From Catelliglobosispora koreensis DSM 44566 (GTDB lineage: Bacteria; Actinomycetota; Actinomycetes; Mycobacteriales; Micromonosporaceae), in the NCBI RefSeq assembly GCF_000379685.1, contig NZ_KB903249.1, positions 885,911 through 949,910 on the forward strand: a stretch of DNA of 64,000 nucleotides, written 5' to 3'. The position numbers were made by a program, and so were the translations under genes. The notes below the pieces were generated by a model, which was not told where the DNA came from, searched no databases, and saw nothing but the letters and a program-made list of their open reading frames with translations. Shown here piece by piece: positions 1 to 9,420 of this stretch (positions are counted from its first letter, which is position 1; each line of letters opens with the position of its first letter).

Positions 1-154
1 TTTGCGAGTTGAGCCGGAACCCGACCGTGCACTCGACGATCCGGTCCTTTATCTGAACCTTGGTGGAAGCGCCGGTGATCGAGGCTCCGAGGTCTTTCGC
101 GAGCTGTTTGAGCTGTGACGCCACGGGTCTAAGGCCGTCCAGGTACCGCCTACG
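1..154 (-). pseudogene. C-terminal fragment of a SAP-like domain protein, cut by the window edge
   Basis: On the minus strand an open frame runs from a stop at 155-157 to position 1 and out of the window. From a GTG at 124-122 it reads VASQLKQLAKDLG, then about ten residues, then IVECTVGFRLNSQ. This closely matches the end of the 142-aa protein at 4267-4695 (VKKMAVALG ... LVEFTVGNKLNSA), a small helical SAP-like module. No good ribosome binding site or long upstream frame is visible, so it looks like the remnant of a truncated gene. It could instead be a very short gene whose last few codons lie outside the window. Similarity and reading frame are seen directly; the SAP-like label is inference. 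Confidence 0.5.
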
Positions 155-157
155 TCA

Positions 158-949
158 TCACCGCAACGATGTGGACAGCCGGGCAATCCGTCGCCGTCCT
201 CGTCGATCCTGCACGGCTCAAGAAATTCCTTAGCCCGGATAGCCCCACGCTCGCCAGCAGCTGACACGCGCGCAGCTTCGCCACCCCCTGGGCGATCACA
301 GCAAACAAAGGACGCAGCCGAACAGCACACCACGGCACCGGCTGGCGAAGGGGCATTGGTGCACGGATTCGGTGCACGCAGGCGCCTGCGCCTTTCGGCA
401 CGGGCGGCCGACGGCTGGCAGCCTTACGTTTGGCAGGATCGCTAGCCGGGGGAGTACAGCACGTAGTGTGGCCACGGCCAGCATATAGTGGTTTCATCCA
501 CATTGCGTTAACCCCAGATCGGCTTGACGAAACTTCAGGCGAGCCAGTCATGCCCGTGGCGCTGCGGTCCGCCCACGAATCGTCACGGGCGCCGCGCAGG
601 TTGCCTCTGCGACACATCCCACAGTTGCCTGGACGAGACTTCACGCCGGTGCTTGCCCACACGAGGTTTTCGAAACCGCGGCCAGTCCCGGGCACTCCGG
701 CGATTCGTCTTACCACCGCAGACAGTGGTCTCTAGATACTCGTATTCGTGTGCCTGGAGTGACACCGCCCAACGGCCAGCCAGGTCTGAGCCTGTCTACC
801 CTGATCGAACTGTGATGTCCGTGGGCGAGCGCGCCGAACGCTCGCCCACGCCGCGCATAGTGCAGGTGTCGCGGCTATCCGCGCCGTGATCGTTCGACAA
901 GGGACTTGCGGCGCTTCGGCAGGACATGTTGCGGCAACGGGGCTTTGCT
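158..949. other. No convincing gene; decayed intergenic stretch
   Basis: Several frames are open in this stretch, but their translations are rich in Arg, Pro, Cys and Ser, show no recognisable domain and lack ribosome binding sites. The only clear structure is the hairpin at 820-850. I regard it as decayed or non-coding DNA at the edge of the island. Confidence 0.5.
820..850. terminator. Perfect 12-bp hairpin (possible terminator)
   Basis: The arms at 820-831 and 839-850 (CGTGGGCGAGCG and its exact complement) enclose a 7-nt loop. It lies about 100 bp downstream of the stop of the minus-strand helicase gene, so it may end that transcript. There is no T-tract, so the call is tentative. Confidence 0.4.
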
Positions 950-3919
950 CTATAGCCATCTGGTGAAGACGGTCAGGTCCGTAACGCCACCCGGAACAAA
1001 CCACTTTTTACTGTTACGGTCCCACCTGGCGCCGAGTTGCTTAGCTTCATCTTTCTCCGCATAAGGCACATTGAGGTACGTGGCTCCTTGCGCGGCTTGT
1101 GCGAGCATTGACCGAGGTTGCGTGGGATTGGCTCGTTCCACGATCCGCGAAACCTCGTGGCAAGCCGATGAGCTGGCGATACGCATCATGAGTTCAGTGG
1201 ATCTGGTGTGCTGGAACAGGTTCAGGGATCCATGCCAAAGAACGTCATCGGCGATGACGACTTTCTCGTGCATCTGATCGCGATGGCTCATAACGCAGCC
1301 TATTTTCGCGAGTGTCTGGATGTGCGGGCCGTTATCAGGAGTTTGGTTGCCATCCCGACAGTGCACCGTCACGGTCACCCCGCGTAGTACAGCGGAACGA
1401 AGTGTGTCGGCCCAAATCTTTACTCGGCCGCCGTTGAGGAATGCGCAATAGACGTCTACACGATGGGTGGCACGGTCGATGTCCCAACGTACGGCCATAT
1501 CGGTTTCGTCCGCAGGGAAGAACGCAGGCCGTTCTAGTTCGTCTGACTCAAGCAAGGCGAGTTCTGAGGCTGCCCTGATCGGGACGAGGTCTGTCATTGA
1601 CAGCCAGTGACCGTGGGAGGCGACATGATCCAGCATCATCCGCACTTCGCTTGCCGGCCCTAGCTGTTCATACAGCAGAGCTCGGTCAGCCAGCAGCACT
1701 AGATGATCGCGAGCCCTGCTCACGGCGACGTTCAGCAGCCGGCAGGTTTGCGAGTCGACACCCTGAGTGTCAAAGAACCGTCCGATGTCAGGTCGCGCGC
1801 CCACTACGGTATCCAGCAGGATGATCGGGCGTTCGCTTCCCTGGAATCGGTGAACTGTGTCTACCAGATCGCCGTAGCCCTCGCCGAATCGTTCCTTTAG
1901 CCTGCTGCGCAAAAGGGCGACCTGGTCGTTGTAAGGCGCGATGATTGCCAATGTGTCTCCGGGGCTCCGCTCTGGATCCCGGCGGGCAGGAAGCACTTTG
2001 TCATGCTGGAGTCCACGGACGATTTCGCGGATGGCAGCTGCATGAACCTCGTTGCCCCAATTACGCCGGGGACCACGGACGTTGTGTCCGCTGGTGTCCA
2101 GTAGTACAAGCGGCGCCTGAAGAAGCGGCGACCTTTCGATGGAGCTGGTTTCATCTCGCCCCACCGTGAGTGGCGCGTCCGGGTAGGCGATCGTGTTGAT
2201 CACCTCGCAGATCGAGCGACGCATCCGATACTGGGTGTCCAGCCGGACAAGCCTGCGGTCGGTCAGACTGGCGATACCGTCAGACGCCACTACACCAGCA
2301 GCGCGGAACACATCACGTGCCAGCCAATGCTTGACGAGCAAGCGCTCTTCGTTTGTGGCTGCGTTGTCATCGGCGCCGCCAATGACTGCGGGCAACTGTC
2401 TGAAATCGCCAGCGAAGATGAGCTGACCGTTGTCGGGCTCCGCGAGTGTGGCCAAGTAGCATGCGCTCGGAAGGTCTACCATGCCTGCTTCGTCGACAAT
2501 GACGATGTCCATTGCAGACAGAGGGAGGCGCGATTGGATCGCCTTCGCCACGGTCGTGGCTACTACCTGGCAGCCTGCAGCGACTTGCCGCTCAATTTCC
2601 TGGCGATGCGTGGCGGCTTCGGTGATTGCGTTGCCAAGCTGCCGTACACGATGGCGCAGCTGCTCCAGAGTGGACTGAGTTGTGAGTCCCGAGTTGGCCT
2701 CCGCTACTTTGGCGATGATGTTCTGGTATCGATCGAGTGCGACTTGATGGACTTGCCTGGCCGCTGCAAGCTGCTGTTCGGATTCGCTGATCTTCCTGAC
2801 AAGGACTGCCCGTTGCTGTTCAAGGCCACTTATGCCAGCACGACGAAGCTTGCCGATGATGCTGTTGTCGGCAGCCAGATCTTTGATGCGATTGTCTAAG
2901 GCCGACAGCATTGGTTGCGCCTGGGCAAGTTCTCTTTGGTGGTGCTCAAAGGCATGTTTGGCTTGCTTGAGAACATGCTCTGCATCGGCGCCTTGCTTGC
3001 TCAGCTGCTCGAACCGTTCACGGTCTTTGATGGCAGCGCTCGTCTGGGCGCGCGCCTGGACCATTTGCTGGACTTGCGCGTCGATTTCCGCGGTGCGCCG
3101 TGCTACCACCTTGTCCTGCAGTATGTAGTCGCCGTAGCGCTCGTTTAATGACAAACTTTCGATCTCACCGAGGCGTCTAACCAAGCCCGAGGAGAAGCGC
3201 GGATGTTCCCGGAGACGGTCACAAATGCGCTCCAACGCTTGGTCTACCGCAACTCGGGTAGGAGCCACAAATAGGACCCGCTTACCCTGACGAACGCTTC
3301 CCTCGACGATCGCAGACACGACATCGGTCTTGCCGGTGCCAGGCGGGCCCCAGATAAACGTGATTTCGCTGGCCATCGCGCGCCGTACCGCGTCCTGTTG
3401 AGCCGGGTTAAAAGGCTTACCGTTTCCGCCTTCGGCCCAGGGTATTGCAGCTTGGAAATCGGCCACCCTGGTACTGCGTCTGCTAATTAAGGCGATCGGC
3501 CGAGTGACCCGACCTTTGTCGCCAGTGCTGGCCAGCAGTTCCATCTGTTTGGCCAACACCTCCCAGGACCGGCCTTCGTCTTCACATAACTCCGCTTGGA
3601 AGTCGTTGGCGATGACCTGGAGCGCCTCGGCTGTCACGACTTGCAGAGTCTTGTCAGTCCAAGTCAGCTCAACGACCCGCAGCCACTCTTTGCTGGCTGC
3701 GCGTATCAGAAGGTCTCGATCAGCTAACCGAAAACCGCGTGGTGCGGCAAAGTAGTACGCGTACCCGTTGCCCTGGTGCGCCGCAGTCCGCCCCTTCGTC
3801 AACTTGACGGTTGGCTGGTCCTTGATTCTTCGTCGCGACGAGGCGGCCTCAATTCGCGCCGCAGCCGCCATTTCCATGAACTCTTTGTGCAGAACCACCT
3901 TGTCCCCGTCCGGCGGCAT
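950..3919 (-). CDS. SF1 (Upf1/AAA_12-type) helicase with PLD-like and DUF5710-like C-terminus
   Basis: A 989-aa nucleic-acid helicase. Walker A GPPGTGKT is at residues 191-198 and Walker B VIVDEAGM at about 473-480, followed by the GDFRQLP motif. A long coiled-coil insert (about 270-450) separates the two Walker motifs. The second RecA domain has VDTVHRFQGSE and NVAVSRARDHLVLL, as in Upf1/Dna2-like SF1 enzymes. After it comes a phospholipase-D-like stretch with HEKVVIADD and GSLN, a single HxK motif, suggesting a nuclease or binding domain. The last 43 residues (YLNVPYAEKDEAKQLGARWD) match the DUF5710 type seen on DNA-processing proteins. Helicase-coiled-coil-PLD proteins are common in defence islands; that role is inferred from context. 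The ATG at 3919 gives the longest sensible product. The gene has its own promoter region with a palindrome at 3950-3963. Confidence 0.85.
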   Translation of the reverse strand: MPPDGDKVVLHKEFMEMAAAARIEAASSRRRIKDQPTVKLTKGRTAAHQGNGYAYYFAAPRGFRLADRDLLIRAASKEWLRVVELTWTDKTLQVVTAEALQVIANDFQAELCEDEGRSWEVLAKQMELLASTGDKGRVTRPIALISRRSTRVADFQAAIPWAEGGNGKPFNPAQQDAVRRAMASEITFIWGPPGTGKTDVVSAIVEGSVRQGKRVLFVAPTRVAVDQALERICDRLREHPRFSSGLVRRLGEIESLSLNERYGDYILQDKVVARRTAEIDAQVQQMVQARAQTSAAIKDRERFEQLSKQGADAEHVLKQAKHAFEHHQRELAQAQPMLSALDNRIKDLAADNSIIGKLRRAGISGLEQQRAVLVRKISESEQQLAAARQVHQVALDRYQNIIAKVAEANSGLTTQSTLEQLRHRVRQLGNAITEAATHRQEIERQVAAGCQVVATTVAKAIQSRLPLSAMDIVIVDEAGMVDLPSACYLATLAEPDNGQLIFAGDFRQLPAVIGGADDNAATNEERLLVKHWLARDVFRAAGVVASDGIASLTDRRLVRLDTQYRMRRSICEVINTIAYPDAPLTVGRDETSSIERSPLLQAPLVLLDTSGHNVRGPRRNWGNEVHAAAIREIVRGLQHDKVLPARRDPERSPGDTLAIIAPYNDQVALLRSRLKERFGEGYGDLVDTVHRFQGSERPIILLDTVVGARPDIGRFFDTQGVDSQTCRLLNVAVSRARDHLVLLADRALLYEQLGPASEVRMMLDHVASHGHWLSMTDLVPIRAASELALLESDELERPAFFPADETDMAVRWDIDRATHRVDVYCAFLNGGRVKIWADTLRSAVLRGVTVTVHCRDGNQTPDNGPHIQTLAKIGCVMSHRDQMHEKVVIADDVLWHGSLNLFQHTRSTELMMRIASSSACHEVSRIVERANPTQPRSMLAQAAQGATYLNVPYAEKDEAKQLGARWDRNSKKWFVPGGVTDLTVFTRWL

Positions 3920-3949
3920 CGATGAAACACTGAACTATACCGTGGTCAA

Positions 3950-3963
3950 TCGACAGATGTCGA
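3950..3963. promoter_or_regulatory. 14-bp palindrome upstream of the helicase gene
   Basis: TCGACA-GA-TGTCGA lies 31 bp upstream of the ATG at 3919, where an operator for this gene would be expected. The arms are perfect 6-bp complements. Only one copy was noticed, so the operator role is inference. Confidence 0.35.
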
Positions 3964-4266
3964 CATGATTGAGCCCACGAGGCTGCAGGCATCGCGAGGA
4001 TGATTCACGTACGCGAAGCGTGGCACTGTACGCCGCGCAATTAAAACCGTTGTTGCCAGCGTTGATTAGGCGCTACGCAAAGCGCGCTCGTTTCGTGGCA
4101 AACGATTGGTTTGGCACGGCCATCGATGTCAACAAAATGGAGCTCCGCGAGCGGGTCGGCGGTGCTTGCACGGCCTGGTCATAACTGTGGAGCGAACATC
4201 CAGGTTTAGAAGCGCGAGCGTGTTCCATCAGCTCCACCCGGTACATAGACCCTGGTGAAGCCCTAC
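3964..4266. other. Intergenic stretch without a gene
   Basis: About 300 bp between the SAP-like gene and the helicase gene, both on the minus strand. A 71-codon plus-strand frame at 3969-4184 lacks a ribosome binding site and any family likeness. I see no repeats or RNA here. It probably holds the terminator region of the ParA operon. Confidence 0.4.
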
Positions 4267-4695
4267 TCACAGCTGACGGATGGCCGCCGAGTTCAGCTTG
4301 TTGCCAACAGTGAATTCAACCAGCTTCGTAACGTTGTCCGCCTTTGATGGGGCAGCTCCTATCCCAAGTGCGACAGCCATCTTCTTCACATTGGCGGCAG
4401 ACACGCCTTTGAGTAGTGCCTGAGCGCCTTCACGTGTCTCCATCGAGTCGAGTTGTTCAACCAGCGCAACGATTTCTGGCGCTGGGGCAGGCGGGGGTTT
4501 GGGTGCACTCCGGGTTGAGGCACGCTTGGGTGCAGCCGCAGTGGCCAGCAGTAGCGGCTCGCTGGAATCCTTTGGAATGATTGCCAAGCGAGCCGCTCCG
4601 GCGGCTAGATCATCGAGATGCTCGGCTGGAAGGAGCGCGAGGAACTCTGCAACCGTGTGGAGCACTGTTAAGGAAAGCTTCTGTACGTCGCTCAT
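4267..4695 (-). CDS. Small protein with C-terminal SAP-like domain, partner of ParA
   Basis: 142 aa. The N-terminal half (about 1-55) is helical and leucine-rich. The middle (about 58-73) is a flexible linker rich in Ala, Pro and Lys. The last 70 residues form a helical module ending in LVEFTVGNKLNSAAIRQL, which resembles SAP/Rho-N-type DNA-binding modules. Its start overlaps the end of the upstream ParA gene by 4 nt (ATGA), so the two are translationally coupled. ParA ATPases usually act with a small DNA-binding partner, and this protein fits that place, although it is not a recognisable ParB. The same C-terminal motif recurs at the left edge of the window (1-124). Function unknown. Confidence 0.7.
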   Translation of the reverse strand: MSDVQKLSLTVLHTVAEFLALLPAEHLDDLAAGAARLAIIPKDSSEPLLLATAAAPKRASTRSAPKPPPAPAPEIVALVEQLDSMETREGAQALLKGVSAANVKKMAVALGIGAAPSKADNVTKLVEFTVGNKLNSAAIRQL

Positions 4696-5612
4696 GCGGC
4701 CAAGGCCCTTTCAGTCTTAAATGCGTTCTCGAATTCGCTAACAAGAGCCATAAGCTCGATCGATATCTGGCTGTTGAGCCTGTGCTTCAGAACCGCCGGC
4801 ATAGACGTGGGGATGGGGTTGCCGAAGAGGGTGGTGTTATGCCTCATCACGTTGGTAAACACCGGAAGATTAAGCCGCTTCACCCTGTTCATGTATTCCT
4901 GCTGCGTCATGATCGGGTGCTGGTTGTAGAACTCGACCATCGTAAAAACCACACCCATGATCTCAGGTGGGGCAATTTTGGCCTTCTTCGTGGATCTATT
5001 GTGCAGGCTGACGAGGTCGTGCATCGCGCCATAGAGAAACTCGACGCCGATCGTCGAGAGGTAGTCGGCCCGTGTCGGTACAAGCACGTAATCGCTTGCT
5101 ATCAAACCGCTTTGCGTCAGAATATTGAAACTTGGAGGGCAATCAATGAGGACGTAGTCGTAGCGAGGAATGGGATCATTCGCCAGCGCGAACCGTAGTG
5201 CCTCACGGACTTCGTGAATCTCCGCCTTCATGTCCTCATTGGTCCCACGCAGGTCTGTGGCAAGGTCGAGATCGACGCTCAGCAGACGCAGATGAGAACC
5301 GATGAAGTCCAGACTTCCTTTTCCCTCGCCAAAAACGGCGTTGACTACCGCAGGTTTAGTGATGATGTCGGCGAGGGACTTCGTCGGCTTGCCATTGCGG
5401 AAGCTATCAAACCATTGCTTGATGGTGTGTCGGTCACGCAACTGTTTGCGCCACTCATCAGGTGTGTAATAACAGAACGTCAAGTTGCTCTGAGGGTCGA
5501 GGTCTAACAACAGGACCTTTCGCCCTCGGCGTGCGAGTTCGGCGCCGATATTCGAGGTGAGCGTAGTTTTGCCGACGCCGCCCTTGTAGTTCAGGACCGA
5601 AACAATCTTCAT
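4692..5612 (-). CDS. parA: ParA/Soj-like P-loop ATPase
   Basis: 306 aa. The deviant Walker A motif KGGVGKTT lies at residues 10-17, with LLLDLDPQSN and VLIDCPPSF following, as in ParA/MinD/Soj. These ATPases bind DNA as ATP dimers and position plasmids, chromosomal origins or protein cargo. The ATG at 5612 is chosen over an in-frame ATG seven codons upstream because AAGGAGG sits just before it and the protein then begins with MKIVSVLNYKGG, as expected. It is co-transcribed with the SAP-like gene downstream and divergent from the SNF2 helicase gene. No parS-like repeat was recognised. It could serve a mobile element or belong to the defence locus; the sequence does not decide between these. 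Confidence 0.88.
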   Translation of the reverse strand: MKIVSVLNYKGGVGKTTLTSNIGAELARRGRKVLLLDLDPQSNLTFCYYTPDEWRKQLRDRHTIKQWFDSFRNGKPTKSLADIITKPAVVNAVFGEGKGSLDFIGSHLRLLSVDLDLATDLRGTNEDMKAEIHEVREALRFALANDPIPRYDYVLIDCPPSFNILTQSGLIASDYVLVPTRADYLSTIGVEFLYGAMHDLVSLHNRSTKKAKIAPPEIMGVVFTMVEFYNQHPIMTQQEYMNRVKRLNLPVFTNVMRHNTTLFGNPIPTSMPAVLKHRLNSQISIELMALVSEFENAFKTERALAA

Positions 5613-5830
5613 CCACCCTCCTTTGCATGACATGCCAGCAGCGCCCAGGAGGCTGGTGCGCGCTCATGACGTTAAGTGCCGCATCGATCGACAGGCACCC
5701 ACCCTTTCGGCCAGGTTCGACGACAACCAGGTGAATTGGGGTACGCGTTGTGACGAGATGACTACTATGCTCACCCACGACAGGGGCACTCTAATGTGGA
5801 TCGCCAGCCTCTGCAGATTTGGGAGTCCAA

Positions 5831-8800
5831 ATGCGCCTTGAAGAGCTGGTACCCGGCATCAAGGTGCTTGGAGTAGTTGCAGGTGGACCGGTTGAACTGG
5901 TCGCCGTAAGCTCGATATCTCCGGATGCAGTGAAGGTCATCTACACAGCAGGTTCTGAACTACAGCAGCAGATCCTGTTTCGGGTAAATGAACCTCATCT
6001 GTCCCAATTGGAGGAACGTCACGTTCCTTACGATGCCAGCCCGGAAGACTTCAAACTTGCGGCGGAAGCCCTCCGCATCCAGACTGCCGCACGCACTGAC
6101 CCGATGCTCGCCGTGACATCGAGCGCACTTGTCCCACTTCCCCATCAGGTGGAAGCGGTGTACGGCGAGCTCCTGGAGCGGGTTCCGCTTAGATTTCTGC
6201 TGGCTGACGATCCCGGTGCCGGCAAGACAATCATGGCGGGGCTGTTTATCAAAGAGCTGCAGCTGCGCGGCGACCTGGAGCGTTGCCTCATCGTCGCGCC
6301 GGGCGGCCTTGTCGAGCAATGGCAGGACGAACTCGCCGAACGCCTCGGACTTCAATTCTCCATTTTGTCCAGTGACGACATCGCTGCCCTCGGATACGGT
6401 CAGCGCCTCTTCCGCGGCCCGCAGCGGCTGATCGCACGAATGGACCAGCTCGCCCGTAAGGACGCTCTAGTAGCCCAGCTAAGGCTTGCGCGCTGGGACC
6501 TCGTGGTCGTCGATGAAGCGCATCGTATGGCAGCACGTTTCGGGCCTCAGCAAAAGGTCATCGAGACGAGGAGATATTCGCTCGGGAAAGCACTGCGAGA
6601 TACCACCCAGCACCTGCTCCTCATGACAGCAACACCGCATTCGGGCAAAGAGGAAGACTTTCAGCTCTTTCTTCGCCTGCTCGATCCTGATCGTTTCGCA
6701 GGCCAGTATCGCGACCAAGTCCACCCAGCTGGTGCAGACGAGCTGATGATCCGGAGAGTCAAGGAAGAGCTGCTGACTCTTGACGGTCGGCCGCTGTTTC
6801 CGATGCGCGCTGCTTACACCGTTCCTTATGCTCTGTCGGCGGCAGAGCAAGAGCTCTATGACCAGGTGACGGCGTACGTTACCCACGAGTTCAATCGAGT
6901 TGACCAGCTCCGCCAGGAAAACGACGCCCGGGGAAACACCGTCGGTTTCGCTCTGACAGTGCTCCAGCGGCGGCTTGCGTCCAGCCCTGAGGCGATCTTG
7001 CGTTCGCTGGAACGCCGACAGGAACGTCTTGAGCGAGCTCTAGCAGAAACTGCCACAGCAGTAAAGCGGAAAGCGTCCAAGTCTCGGTCCAGGGAAATGG
7101 AACCCGAGGACGTCGACGAGTATGCCGCCGCCGACCGCGAAACCACCGAAGACGAACTCGCCGACGCCGCGACTGCATCTCGGTCGGCTGACGAGCTGAT
7201 CCGGGAGATCGCCGCGCTGAAGCTTCTTGTTGAGACCGCCACCAAGGTGCGGAGCTCCGGCATCGATCGAAAGTGGACAGAACTGAAGGGACTGCTGACA
7301 TCTGCGCCACAAATCAGCGGGCCCGACGGCGATCCACGAAAGATCATCATCTTCACTGAGCACCGAGACACCCTGACCTATCTTGTTTCTCGGATTACTG
7401 AGCTGCTCGGGCGAAGAAATGCTGTTGTTGCCATTCACGGAAGTGTCGCCCGCGATGCCCGCAAAGCCATCCAGAATCGCTTCAACAATGACCCTACGTG
7501 CCTCATCTTGGTGGCGACGGACGCTGCCGGTGAAGGTTTGAACCTTCAGCGGTCACACCTCATGGTGAACTATGACCTGCCTTGGAATCCCAATCGAATC
7601 GAGCAGCGATTCGGGCGCGTCCACCGCATTGGCCAGACCGAGATGTGTCATCTGTGGAACCTGGTGGCTTACGAAACACGCGAAGGTGCCGTATTCAAGA
7701 CATTACTCGACAAGATCGCTCAGATGAACCAGGCTCTAGGTGACAAGATATTCGATGTACTCGGCGAAGCGTTTGAAGGACAGCCGCTGCAAGAACTCTT
7801 GATTGAAGCGATCAGATTTGGCGAGCAACCGCACGTCAAGACTCACCTTTCGCAGATCATCGACAAACGTATCGGCGACTTCGCCAAGAGGCTCGCGGAG
7901 GAAAAAGCTCTGCATCCCAACCTCGTTGGCATGTCAGACGTAGCTAGATTGCGCAAGGAGCTGGAGGATGCACGGCTGAGACGTCTCCAGCCACACTATA
8001 TAGAGGGCTTTTTTCGTGACGCGATGCGCCGGGCCGGCGGCGACGTCAATCCGGCTGAAGCGGGCCGCTTCTCCATTCCACACATACCCACCGCACTACG
8101 CGATAGAACGGCGAATTCTGGCTCGCTGCCATTGAGGTACGACCGAATCTGCTTCGACGCGAAGGACGTTGAGGTCACCGGAAAGCCCAAAGCGTCGCTC
8201 ATTTTTCCTGGCCACACGCTGTTAGAGACCTTGATTGAATCCACCTTGGACCAATACCGTGATGCCCTCATACGTGGCACCGTTCTCGTCGATCGCCAGG
8301 ACAACAGCGAGGAGCCTCGCCTTATGGTTGCCCTAAGCGAGGAAATCATCGATGGGACGAACCGGGCGGTGGCGAAGCGTTTCGAGTATGTAGAGATGAC
8401 CGAAGACGGAGAGAGTCGGCCTGGCCCAGCGCCTTTCCTCGACTACGACCGTGTTCGCGAGCAGGAATTCCGGCTGCTGGACGGAATCAAGAAACAAGCG
8501 TGGTTGTCATCGGCGGCCAAAACGGCGGAGCTGTGGGCAACTTCATCAAGCCTTCCCGCCTGGTTCGAACAGGTAGCAAGCAGACGTAGGCAGTTTGTAG
8601 CTAAAGCCCGCAGCCTCGTGGTCGACCGGCTCAAGCAAGAGATATCGCTCTGGGAACACGAGACAAGCCGCCTTGCTTCTGGTCAATCCTCCACCCAGGG
8701 GGTCAGTCTCAGAACCGCCTCGGAGGAGGTAGAGCTCCTGAAAAGGAGACTAGAAAAGCGAACCGCCGAACTAAACGCGCAGGAGCACACCCAAGTCACC

Positions 8801-9250
8801 CCTCCCGTGGTAGAAGCTGTTGCGATTGTTATACCTCAGGGGTTTTTTGATGCAGCCAGTGGAAAACCCGAGCTGGCCAATTCTCGAGAAGTCGAGATGC
8901 GTGCCATCGAAGCTGTTGTTGCAGCCGAGAGGCAACTGGGACGGGAAGCTCAGATCATGCCGCCCAACAATCCCGGCTACGACCTTCGGTCGGTCGGTCC
9001 GGAAGGAGCGCTGGTCCACATTGAGGTGAAGGGCAGAGCCGAAGGCGCCGATGACTTTTTCGTCACCAACCGCGAGATCCGGACTGGCCAGAACTCCGAT
9101 CATTACCGGCTTGCATTAGTGGAGGTGGGTCAGGAGGTCCGGATCCGTTATGTCGACGATCCTTTCGCCGGGCTCGCGGTAACTGCCCTTGTCAATGGCG
9201 TTCAATTCAAGTGGGCTGACATGTGGGAGAAGGGAACTGAGCCGCACTGA
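5831..9250 (+). CDS. SNF2-family helicase with C-terminal DUF3883 nuclease-like domain (DrmD-like)
   Basis: 1139 aa. The SNF2-type motor has Walker A PGAGKT near residue 130, DEAH at about 228-231, TATPHSG, a coiled-coil insert rich in Glu, Arg and Ala, then IIIFTEHRDT, ATDAAGEGLNLQ and NRIEQRFGRVHRIGQ. Near the C-terminus GYDLRS ... HIEVKGR is the D ... ExK pattern of DUF3883, a PD-(D/E)xK-like domain. This architecture resembles the helicase DrmD of class 1 DISARM and other SNF2 proteins of restriction-like systems that translocate on DNA. The ATG at 5831 is preferred over the upstream TTG because GGGAG lies 5 nt before it. It is a single-gene unit divergent from parA. Whether it works with the operon at 12.3-27.3 kb is inference. 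Confidence 0.87.
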   Translation: MRLEELVPGIKVLGVVAGGPVELVAVSSISPDAVKVIYTAGSELQQQILFRVNEPHLSQLEERHVPYDASPEDFKLAAEALRIQTAARTDPMLAVTSSALVPLPHQVEAVYGELLERVPLRFLLADDPGAGKTIMAGLFIKELQLRGDLERCLIVAPGGLVEQWQDELAERLGLQFSILSSDDIAALGYGQRLFRGPQRLIARMDQLARKDALVAQLRLARWDLVVVDEAHRMAARFGPQQKVIETRRYSLGKALRDTTQHLLLMTATPHSGKEEDFQLFLRLLDPDRFAGQYRDQVHPAGADELMIRRVKEELLTLDGRPLFPMRAAYTVPYALSAAEQELYDQVTAYVTHEFNRVDQLRQENDARGNTVGFALTVLQRRLASSPEAILRSLERRQERLERALAETATAVKRKASKSRSREMEPEDVDEYAAADRETTEDELADAATASRSADELIREIAALKLLVETATKVRSSGIDRKWTELKGLLTSAPQISGPDGDPRKIIIFTEHRDTLTYLVSRITELLGRRNAVVAIHGSVARDARKAIQNRFNNDPTCLILVATDAAGEGLNLQRSHLMVNYDLPWNPNRIEQRFGRVHRIGQTEMCHLWNLVAYETREGAVFKTLLDKIAQMNQALGDKIFDVLGEAFEGQPLQELLIEAIRFGEQPHVKTHLSQIIDKRIGDFAKRLAEEKALHPNLVGMSDVARLRKELEDARLRRLQPHYIEGFFRDAMRRAGGDVNPAEAGRFSIPHIPTALRDRTANSGSLPLRYDRICFDAKDVEVTGKPKASLIFPGHTLLETLIESTLDQYRDALIRGTVLVDRQDNSEEPRLMVALSEEIIDGTNRAVAKRFEYVEMTEDGESRPGPAPFLDYDRVREQEFRLLDGIKKQAWLSSAAKTAELWATSSSLPAWFEQVASRRRQFVAKARSLVVDRLKQEISLWEHETSRLASGQSSTQGVSLRTASEEVELLKRRLEKRTAELNAQEHTQVTPPVVEAVAIVIPQGFFDAASGKPELANSREVEMRAIEAVVAAERQLGREAQIMPPNNPGYDLRSVGPEGALVHIEVKGRAEGADDFFVTNREIRTGQNSDHYRLALVEVGQEVRIRYVDDPFAGLAVTALVNGVQFKWADMWEKGTEPH

Positions 9251-9420
9251 TAGAACGGCTCGCGCCGCGAATCGGACTCCACAGTGGCAATCGTCGCCAC
9301 GTCGGCGAGCGATGGTGAGGCACTGCATTAGCCTCAGGCGGACCGCAATAAGGAAGGGCTGCTGGAAGCGCTGGGGTTTGGTGACTAGCGACAGGCTCCA
9401 TAAAGGCGAGTGGCAGTGGC

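Noticed and set aside
430-530. Transposase-like stretch (minus-strand frame reading NVDETTI)
   Set aside because: It is only about 20 codons between stops, without inverted repeats or any other transposase motif.
150-716. 188-codon minus-strand frame
   Set aside because: Composition typical of a shadow frame in GC-rich DNA, no ribosome binding site, no domain.
3969-4184. 71-codon plus-strand frame
   Set aside because: No ribosome binding site, no family likeness, and it lies in a gap between two minus-strand genes.
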